Positions 1 through 5,133 of a stretch of 5,870 bases of DNA are shown here, in pieces. Under the pieces are notes generated by a model that was not told the DNA's origin, made no database searches, and saw nothing but the letters and a program-made list of their open reading frames with translations. The DNA is taken from the NCBI GenBank assembly GCA_049601975.1, contig JBMYRC010000195.1:1-5870 (forward strand). Reading direction: 5' to 3'. Source of the stretch: UBA6544 sp049601975. Lineage in GTDB: Bacteria; Pseudomonadota; Alphaproteobacteria; UBA8366. The stretch's first letter is position 1; each line of letters begins with the position of its first letter. The position numbers were made by a program, and so were the translations under genes.

Positions 1-263
1 TCGAAGCCCGGATCGTGCGCACGGCCCTTTTGCGGATTGGTCCGCTTCATAGGCTGTTTCACGCGGTGCGGATTATAGGTCTTCTGGATCAATCCTTAGG
101 CTTTGACGCAGACATGCCCGCCGCCCGGATGCTCGCCGGAAATGCCGTAGTTTGATTCGATCCGTATCGCTACCCCATCTTTGACCTCGACCTGCATCAA
201 ATCGGGACTCAAGACGCATTGATAGCAATAGACCGGAACCTGTTTTTTCACGCTTGCGCTCAT
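1..263 (-). pseudogene. Molybdopterin (Mo-bisMGD) oxidoreductase, N-terminal part, interrupted by TAA and cut by window edge
   Basis: This is the start of a large-subunit-type molybdopterin oxidoreductase (DMSO-reductase superfamily), recognised from its N-terminal Fe-S segment. The ATG at 263-261 has a good ribosome binding site (GGGGAG, 269-274). Residues 9-16 read VPVYCYQC, followed by SPDLMQVEVKDGVAIRIESN (19-38), then GEHPGGGHVCVKA (43-55). Cys13, Cys16 and Cys52 fit the 4Fe-4S ligands; the usual third Cys position has Pro20-Asp21 instead. After VCVKA comes TAA (96-98), but the same frame continues to the window edge as GLIQKTYNPHRVKQPMKR and then TNPQKGRAHDPGF, typical of the next conserved segment. 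In relatives, as I recall them, a Tyr sits at the stop (KAYGLIQKTYNP), one base change from TAT or TAC. A full protein would be several hundred residues, so a 55-residue product cannot be active. It is divergent from the GST gene. The family is confident; the substrate is unknown. Confidence 0.8.
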
Positions 264-268
264 GGCCG

Positions 269-274
269 CTCCCC
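269..274 (-). promoter_or_regulatory. Ribosome binding site of the molybdopterin oxidoreductase gene
   Basis: On the minus strand this reads GGGGAG, five bases before the ATG at 263-261. It selects that ATG over an in-frame TTG at 278, because the family N-terminus needs no residues further upstream. Confidence 0.6.
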
Positions 275-365
275 GCAATTCACGAGAATGATACTGGACG
301 CTCCGGGCGCTCTCGGCAATGTTGGGAGAACAGTCGTAACATCGACAATGTTTTGCAGAAATTAC

Positions 366-371
366 GGGAGG
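366..371 (+). promoter_or_regulatory. Ribosome binding site of the GST gene
   Basis: GGGAGG is followed by five A residues and then ATG at 377. This strong site decides the start; the frame is open upstream to a possible start at 254, but those residues resemble nothing in the family. Confidence 0.75.
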
Positions 372-376
372 AAAAA

Positions 377-1006
377 ATGAAACTTTACGATTTCGCGAAA
401 GCGCCGAGCCCGCGCATGGTCCGCATCTTCATGGCTGAGAAGGGCGTCGAGATGGAAACCATCCAGGTCGATTTGATGACGGCGGAGCAGATGAAGCCGG
501 ACTTTGCGGCGAAAAATCCCTGGTTGACGGTGCCAGTGATCGAGCTCGACGATGGTACATGCATCAGTGAAGTCAGCGCCTGCAACCGCTATCTTGAGGA
601 AGCCCATCCGGAGCCGGCGCTACTGGGCCGCGACGCCAAGGAAAAAGCTGTTGTAGAGATGTGGAACCACCACATGTTCATGGAAGGTTTCATGGCCGGA
701 GCCGAAGCCTTGCGGAACTCTGCACCACCGATGAAGGGACGCGCGCTCGCCGGGCCCCATAATTTCGAGCAAATCCCGGACCTGGCGGCGCGCGGTATCA
801 CACGTCTCGGACATTTTATGGCCGATCTCGATACGCGCCTCGGCGAGAGTAAGTACGTCGCCGGAGATAACTATAGCGTCGCCGACATCACCGCGCTAGT
901 GGTCGTCGATTTCGCCGGTTGGGTCAAAGTCGTCCCGCAAGAGGATCAGACGAATCTGAAACGCTGGTGCGATGAGGTAAACGCCCGGCCGAGCGCTAAG
1001 GCTTAG
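377..1006 (+). CDS. Glutathione S-transferase family protein
   Basis: A cytosolic GST-type protein of 209 residues, the normal length for the family. It would conjugate or otherwise use glutathione on electrophilic substrates; the real substrate cannot be read from sequence. The N-terminal thioredoxin-like domain (about 1-80) begins MKLYDFAKAPSPRMVRIFMA; Ser11 in the APSPR turn is the candidate catalytic residue. TVPV (51-54) carries the conserved cis-proline Pro53, and Glu65 in CISEVSA is the acidic glutathione-site residue. The helical C-terminal domain (about 90-209) has the N-capping box SVADIT (167-172, Ser167/Asp170) and ends LKRWCDEVNARPSAKA, a typical family C-terminus. The start at 377 is supported by a strong ribosome binding site. 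No lesion is visible, unlike most neighbours. It is divergent from the molybdopterin oxidoreductase and convergent with the exchanger gene, so it is probably transcribed alone. The family is very likely; the subclass is not assigned. Confidence 0.93.
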   Translation: MKLYDFAKAPSPRMVRIFMAEKGVEMETIQVDLMTAEQMKPDFAAKNPWLTVPVIELDDGTCISEVSACNRYLEEAHPEPALLGRDAKEKAVVEMWNHHMFMEGFMAGAEALRNSAPPMKGRALAGPHNFEQIPDLAARGITRLGHFMADLDTRLGESKYVAGDNYSVADITALVVVDFAGWVKVVPQEDQTNLKRWCDEVNARPSAKA

Positions 1007-1025
1007 TTTCTAACAACACGGCGTT

Positions 1026-1049
1026 CTCCGGACGCGCAACAATCCGGAG
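1026..1049. terminator. Inverted repeat 1 between GST and exchanger genes, possible terminator
   Basis: CTCCGGA (1026-1032) pairs perfectly with TCCGGAG (1043-1049) around a 10-base loop. It starts 20 bases after the GST stop, where transcription from both converging genes should end. There is no run of T on either side, so it is not a textbook intrinsic terminator. Confidence 0.4.
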
Positions 1050-1050
1050 G

Positions 1051-1083
1051 CCAGTTCACTCATGTAGAACAGGTGTGAACTGG
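1051..1083. terminator. Inverted repeat 2 between GST and exchanger genes, possible terminator
   Basis: CCAGTTCAC (1051-1059) pairs perfectly over nine bases with GTGAACTGG (1075-1083) around a 15-base loop. It lies one base after the first inverted repeat, in the convergent gap. A T-rich tract is missing on both sides. It could end transcription from both directions, stabilise 3' ends, or be a protein-binding palindrome. Confidence 0.4.
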
Positions 1084-1166
1084 ATCTTGGGTGTCGCAAT
1101 CGCGGCTCCGGGAAACGCAACGCCTAGCGATCACCGCGCCGCGTAAAATGCCCAGACCTTCACGGT

Positions 1167-2153
1167 TTAGACGATCAGCACGATCAGGGAATCGAGTCCG
1201 ATGCCGAAGACGCGTGGCTTCCGGCGCACTAGCAGGCCGATTATGTAGATCGCGGTTACCAGGATGCCGGATAGCAGGGCCAATTTCGCCGTGTCGTCGA
1301 CCTGGTTCAGGGTCAAACCGTCTCGATAAAAGATATCTGCCGGGAATAGCACCAATACCATGATTAGGTTGCTGCCGGAAATGTTGGAGATCGCCATCGT
1401 ATAAGCGCCCATGCGGACGGCGGCGATGGTGGTGCTGTGTTCGGGCAGTGACGTCGTCGGCGCCAACAGGGTCGCGCCGATGAAACTGCTGCCGAGCCCG
1501 GTCTGCTCCGCCAAACCTTCGCAGACCTCGACCCAGGTGACTCCGCACACGAGAATGACCAGGCCGACGATAGAGGACTCGAGCGCCAGTGCCGGCAGTC
1601 CGCTCCCGCGCAATGCGTTCGCCGCCATTGGCGCGGCTTTCTCTTTCATGTTAGGAAGATCGATGGGTCGCCATGGAAGCGTGCTATCACACCGCTCGAG
1701 CGCGACGATGGCTGCGCAATAGATTGCGGCGAACAGCACCACCCCCGCACCAACCCAACCGACGAGCGGTACATCGCCGAGCGTCGCGACGGCGAGCACC
1801 GTGGCCAGCAATAAAATCAAAAGCGCGGCTTCCGGTACCGGTTGCGATTTGCGGGGAACCGATGTCAGCGTGACATGCATGGCCGCCACCTCCGCGACCA
1901 CAAGGATTGCCGTCTGCATGGTGATGCCGCCGAACATATTGTTGAGTGCCAAGGCGGCATTGCCGCCGAGCGCCGCCGTTGACGTCGTGACCAATTCCGG
2001 CAATTCGGTAATAGCGGCGAGAAAGATCAATCCCATAATCGCTTGCCTGGCTCCGGTCTTATCACCGATTGCGTCCGCTAAATGCGAGAGCCGAGTCCCG
2101 GCAAACCAGATGGCCGCAGCCGGCGCCGCGAAGAGCACCAGGTTAGCCGCCAA
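1167..2153 (-). CDS. Sodium/calcium exchanger (CaCA family) membrane protein, possibly truncated at both ends
   Basis: A 328-residue polytopic inner-membrane protein with the two inverted alpha-repeats of the Na_Ca_ex family, which exchange Ca2+ or another cation against Na+ or H+. Alpha-1 is AAITELPELVTTSTAALGGN (47-65 and on, Glu50/Pro52/Glu53) with NNMFGG (71-76). Alpha-2 is GATLLAPTTSLPEHSTTIAA (226-245, Pro237/Glu238) with SNISGSN (256-262). About eight to ten hydrophobic segments are visible, with a charged central loop (about 152-180). The start is poor: a TTG at 2153 directly follows an in-frame TAA (2156-2154) and has no ribosome binding site, while the frame before that stop reads TLDLIPNL. 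The C-terminus ends at TAA (1169-1167), but the frame continues TVKVWAFYAAR to a TGA at 1133-1131, resembling the missing end of the last membrane helix. The gene may therefore be a young pseudogene. It is divergent from the Mo hydroxylase and convergent with GST. The ion specificity is unknown. Confidence 0.8.
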   Translation of the reverse strand: MAANLVLFAAPAAAIWFAGTRLSHLADAIGDKTGARQAIMGLIFLAAITELPELVTTSTAALGGNAALALNNMFGGITMQTAILVVAEVAAMHVTLTSVPRKSQPVPEAALLILLLATVLAVATLGDVPLVGWVGAGVVLFAAIYCAAIVALERCDSTLPWRPIDLPNMKEKAAPMAANALRGSGLPALALESSIVGLVILVCGVTWVEVCEGLAEQTGLGSSFIGATLLAPTTSLPEHSTTIAAVRMGAYTMAISNISGSNLIMVLVLFPADIFYRDGLTLNQVDDTAKLALLSGILVTAIYIIGLLVRRKPRVFGIGLDSLIVLIV

Positions 2154-2284
2154 TTATAGGTTAGGGATCAGGTCCAACGTTCCGGCCTTTGTAACGGTGG
2201 GCTCCGACGGGCTTTGCCGACCCAGTGATTTGGGCTAATTCTGATCATCTTTACATCGTAGCGTCGAATCCGGGGGCAAGCATG
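2154..2284. promoter_or_regulatory. Divergent intergenic region between exchanger and Mo hydroxylase genes
   Basis: About 130 bases separate the two divergent reading frames and must hold the promoter of the Mo hydroxylase. The only Shine-Dalgarno-like stretch for the plus strand is GGGGG at 2272-2276, five bases before ATG 2282 and eight before ATG 2285. No convincing paired -35/-10 elements or dyads were found by eye. The left end probably also holds the lost N-terminal codons of the exchanger (about 2157-2174). Confidence 0.4.
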
Positions 2285-4609
2285 ATGAAATTCGGTATCG
2301 GGCAAGGTATCCCGCGTTGGGAGGACCCGCGTCTGCTGAGGGGCGGCGGTCTATATTCGGACGACCTGAACCGCTCGGGTCAGGCCTATGGCTATGTGGT
2401 CCGCTCGCCGCATGCGAAGGCCCGGATCATCTCCATTGATACGGCGTCAGCGCTCGCGGCAAATGGTGTTCTTGCGATCTATACCGGTGCCGATATCGAG
2501 GCAGCGGGATATGGCAAGGTGCCACCTATGGCCATCCGGAAACGCGCCGATGGGTCAGAAATGTTTATCCCGCCGAACGTGCCGTTGCGCCAAAAGCTCG
2601 TTCAGTATGTCGGCGATTATGTGGCCTTCGTGGTGGCGGAGAGCCACGACCAGGCGCGCGACGCTGCGGAATTGGTGGCGGTTGAGTATGAGGAGTTGCC
2701 CTCGGTCACCGCGACAGCAGACGTGTTGAGCACAAGCGCGCCGTCGGTCTGGGAAGAAGCATCGGACAATGTCTGTTTCGTTCACGAGGAAGGCGACAAG
2801 GCGGCGGTCGAAGCGGCCATCGCCGAGGCGCCGCACGTCACGACGCTGGAGTTGGATATAACGCGGGTCGCCGTGGCCCCGATGGAGCCACGCGCCTGCA
2901 CCGGTGAGTACGATAAGTTTAAGGACCGCTTCACCCTCTATACCGGGACCCAAGGCCCGCACCTCGTGCGCCACGCCATGGCGGAGCCGATGTTGAAAGT
3001 TCCGCAGAATAAACTGCGAGTGGTCAGCAATGACATGGGTGGTGCGTTTGGTATGCGCTCGGGCCCGTATGCGGAAAATGCATTGTGTTTGCATGCGGCG
3101 CGCGATTTGGACCGTCCGGTGAAATGGACCGGTGACCGCTCCGAGCATTTCCTGACCGACGAGCAAGCCCGGGATAATATCTCGAAAGTGGAACTAGCGC
3201 TGGACGCAGACGGTAAGTTCCTTGCCTTCCGGGTCCTGACCACGGCGAACCTCGGTGCTTATCTCTCGATGCTCGGCGTGCACCCATGCGTCGGCAATCT
3301 CGGCACTTTGGCGGGGACTTACACGACGCCCGCGATTTATACGAAAGTGATGGGTGTTTTCAGCAATACGCCCTCCATCGGTCCCTATCGGGGGGCAGGG
3401 CGACCGGAGGCAGCCTATGTATTGGAGCGCGCCATCGATACGGCGGCGGCGGAGCTCGGCATCGACCCGGCGGAATTACGTCGCCGGAATTATATTCCGG
3501 AATCGGCGCTGCCATACCAGACCGCGCTTGCCTTCAATTATGATTCTGGCCAGTTCGAGAAGAACATGGATGTTGCATTGGATATGGCGGACTACAGCGA
3601 ATTCGCGGCCCGGCGAGAAGCGTCGTCGGTGGCGGGGAAGTTGCGCGGTATCGGCATCGCCAGCGTGATCGAACAATCGGCGGGCGGCTTTCCGGAATGG
3701 GCGGAAGTCCGCTTCGATCCCTCCGGAACCGTTACCTTGGTTATGGGAACCCACAACCACGGCCAAGGGCATGAGACGGTTTTCCGCCAAATGCTCTCAG
3801 ACAAACTCGGGCTCGAGTTCGAGGAAATCCACTACCAGCAGGGCGATACCGATCACGGCATGGCGGGGACTGGCACGTTCGGCTCGCGCTCGTCCGGTGT
3901 CGGTGGTGCGGCGTTGATGCTGGCGGCGGAGAAAGTGATCGAGAAGGGCCGCAAGGCGGCGGCGCACTATCTGGAGGCGGGCGAGGGTGATATCGAATTC
4001 ACTGACGGCACCTTCACCGTGGCTGGGACGGATAAATCCGTCAACCTGACGGATTGCGCCAAGCTGTTGCAGAACTTCATGCTGGCGCCGCCAGGCATGG
4101 AAGTGGGTTTGAGCGAATGGGCGTCGTGGCGCCCACCCGCGCCGACATACCCGAACGGCTGCCACGTGGTCGAGGTCGAAATCGACCCCGAGACCGGCGA
4201 GCTGGAGATCACCCGCTACGTCGCGGTCGACGATGTCGGCACGGTATTGAATCCGCTACTGCTCGACGGCCAGCTGCATGGCGGCATTGTGCAAGGGGTC
4301 GGGCAAATCCTGTTCGAGGACGTGTGCTGGGACCGCGATACCGGCCAGCTAATCACCGGCTCCTTCATGGACTACGTCATGCCGCGTGCCGACACAGTCC
4401 CGAATTTCAAATCCGCTGTGAACGAGAACGCGATCACGGCGACCAACCCCATTGGCGTCAAGGGTGCGGGCGAAGCTGGCTGTGTCGGCGCCATGCCAGC
4501 TCTGATGAACGCCATCGTCGACGCGCTTCGTCCAGCGGGCGTGAAGACACTGGATATGCCCGCAACCCCGCAGCGGGTGTGGGCGGCGTTGCGTGAGGTG
4601 CGGGGGTAA
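2285..4609 (+). CDS. Xanthine dehydrogenase/CoxL-type molybdopterin-binding subunit
   Basis: The large catalytic subunit of a molybdenum hydroxylase: it binds Mo-MCD and hydroxylates an N-heterocycle, aldehyde or related substrate with water-derived oxygen. The protein has 774 residues, full length for the family. It starts MKFGIGQGIPRWEDPRLLRG, the usual N-terminus; ATG 2282 would add one Met. The alpha/beta hammerhead (about 18-140) is followed by two MoCo-binding domains (about 160-400 and 425-700). Key sites: TGTQGPH (Gln223), DMGGAFGMRSG (from Asp250), GPYRGAGR (around 366-373), the HNHGQGHETVFRQ and GTGTFGSRSS pterin-contact segments, and GVKGAGEAG with the catalytic Glu730. The PYRGAGR loop is not AYxCSFR of true (form I) CO dehydrogenase, so CO oxidation is not indicated. 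No 2Fe-2S or FAD subunit gene flanks it: the exchanger is divergent on the left and the VOC gene convergent only 26 bases away on the right. No lesion is visible. The family is certain; the substrate is unknown. Confidence 0.95.
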   Translation: MKFGIGQGIPRWEDPRLLRGGGLYSDDLNRSGQAYGYVVRSPHAKARIISIDTASALAANGVLAIYTGADIEAAGYGKVPPMAIRKRADGSEMFIPPNVPLRQKLVQYVGDYVAFVVAESHDQARDAAELVAVEYEELPSVTATADVLSTSAPSVWEEASDNVCFVHEEGDKAAVEAAIAEAPHVTTLELDITRVAVAPMEPRACTGEYDKFKDRFTLYTGTQGPHLVRHAMAEPMLKVPQNKLRVVSNDMGGAFGMRSGPYAENALCLHAARDLDRPVKWTGDRSEHFLTDEQARDNISKVELALDADGKFLAFRVLTTANLGAYLSMLGVHPCVGNLGTLAGTYTTPAIYTKVMGVFSNTPSIGPYRGAGRPEAAYVLERAIDTAAAELGIDPAELRRRNYIPESALPYQTALAFNYDSGQFEKNMDVALDMADYSEFAARREASSVAGKLRGIGIASVIEQSAGGFPEWAEVRFDPSGTVTLVMGTHNHGQGHETVFRQMLSDKLGLEFEEIHYQQGDTDHGMAGTGTFGSRSSGVGGAALMLAAEKVIEKGRKAAAHYLEAGEGDIEFTDGTFTVAGTDKSVNLTDCAKLLQNFMLAPPGMEVGLSEWASWRPPAPTYPNGCHVVEVEIDPETGELEITRYVAVDDVGTVLNPLLLDGQLHGGIVQGVGQILFEDVCWDRDTGQLITGSFMDYVMPRADTVPNFKSAVNENAITATNPIGVKGAGEAGCVGAMPALMNAIVDALRPAGVKTLDMPATPQRVWAALREVRG

Positions 4610-4635
4610 GTGTCAGGGATATAAATTATTGTTGC

Positions 4636-5006
4636 TTATCTGTGTTGATCGATCAGAATTTGGTTCCCGTCCGGATCCTTCAGCATGATGCTGCCTGGCC
4701 CGGATGTTGTGTCGTCGACCTCGTTATCGAGAGTAATCCCGTGGTCCTTCAACTTCTGCTGTAATTCACGAACGCCCGTAAAAGAATCCAGCTGATTGCC
4801 GTCTTGGTCCCAATTGGATTGAAGGTCAGGGTGTTCCCTTCGAACATCCCGCGGAACAAGCCGATGATATGGTCGCCATTCTTTAAGATCATCCAATTCT
4901 GCTTTGCGTCACCACCGACGGGCGTGAATCCGAGCTTCTCGTAAAATGCCATTGAGGCGGCAAGGTCTTTCACGGCCAGGCTTACCGAAAACGATCCGAG
5001 TTCCAT
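4636..5006 (-). pseudogene. VOC family (glyoxalase/bleomycin resistance) protein, split by a one-base frameshift
   Basis: A vicinal-oxygen-chelate fold protein of the small single-chain type. The frame from ATG 5006 reads MELGSFSVSLAVKDLAASMA and continues AFYEKLGF to MFEGNTLTFNP, then runs out of family-like sequence. A second frame continues exactly there as NWDQDGNQLDSFTGVRELQQ and ends with GPGSIMLKDPDGNQILIDQH before Arg and TAA (4638-4636). Both halves are family-like and join at 4812-4817, where one base appears to be missing: CCAATTGG for an expected CCAAATTGG-like sequence. Restoring it gives about 123 residues, the normal length. A strong AGAGGA ribosome binding site precedes the start. 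SLAVKDLAASMAFYEKLGF is the usual first beta-alpha unit, and MLKDPDGNQILIDQ the usual C-terminal strand. The function is unknown; relatives bind metals or small molecules. It may be a real pseudogene or an assembly error in a short A tract. Confidence 0.85.
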
Positions 5007-5133
5007 GTGTGTCCTCTATCATCAAGGGTCGGTCAATTCTGACGGGATTGTACTCAATAATGCAGAGTGCTTCGGCAATATACCCGGCAGTATCGATCTT
5101 GGGCAGTCTGAGAGCGGAGAATAGCGCCTAATA
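5007..5133. promoter_or_regulatory. Divergent intergenic region between VOC and Rieske oxygenase genes
   Basis: About 127 bases lie between the VOC start and the first clearly Rieske-like codon at 5134. Apart from the VOC ribosome binding site I see no clear promoter or operator. The right end may hold the eroded start of the oxygenase: in another frame AENSA (5114-5128) is followed by TAA and TAT, resembling an NAWYV-type start of this family, but no supported start codon or ribosome binding site was found. Confidence 0.3.
5012..5017 (-). promoter_or_regulatory. Ribosome binding site of the VOC gene
   Basis: On the minus strand this reads AGAGGA, five bases before the ATG at 5006. It supports that start and shows that the upstream half of the broken gene keeps a working-looking initiation region. 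Confidence 0.65.

Larger units (their letters stand above)
264..376. promoter_or_regulatory. Divergent intergenic region with a candidate direct repeat
   Basis: These 113 bases separate the start codons of the molybdopterin oxidoreductase (minus) and GST (plus), so both promoters must lie here or overlap the genes. I see no convincing -35/-10 pair on either strand. The region holds an imperfect direct repeat, TCGGCAATGTTGGGAGAA (313-330) and TCGACAATGTTTTGCAGAA (342-360), offset 29 bases and sharing CAATGTT. A weak dyad GTCG-TAACAT-CGAC (333-346) lies between them. These could be operator half-sites but may be chance. Confidence 0.35.

Noticed and set aside
1060..1548. 162-codon minus-strand frame overlapping the exchanger
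   Set aside because: It is a shifted frame of the exchanger gene, rich in Arg, with no family motif.
2152..2157. Perfect TATAAT on the minus strand at the exchanger start
   Set aside because: No -35 element lies at a suitable distance (the nearest TTGGAC is only 13 bases upstream), and transcription from it would begin inside the coding region.
2555..3166. 203-codon open frame on the minus strand within the Mo hydroxylase
   Set aside because: It lies opposite a strongly conserved gene, has an arginine/histidine-rich composition typical of antisense shadows, and shows no known domain.
4054..4596. 180-codon plus-strand frame inside the Mo hydroxylase
   Set aside because: It is an out-of-frame shadow of the conserved C-terminal domain, with an Arg-rich composition.
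2285..4609. Carbon monoxide dehydrogenase (CoxL) identity
   Set aside because: The active-site loop is PYRGAGR, not the AYxCSFR signature of true CO dehydrogenases, and the CoxS and CoxM genes are not adjacent.
4646..4655. Palindrome TGATCGATCA near the end of the VOC gene
   Set aside because: It lies in the codons for the conserved ending IDQH and is short enough to occur by chance.
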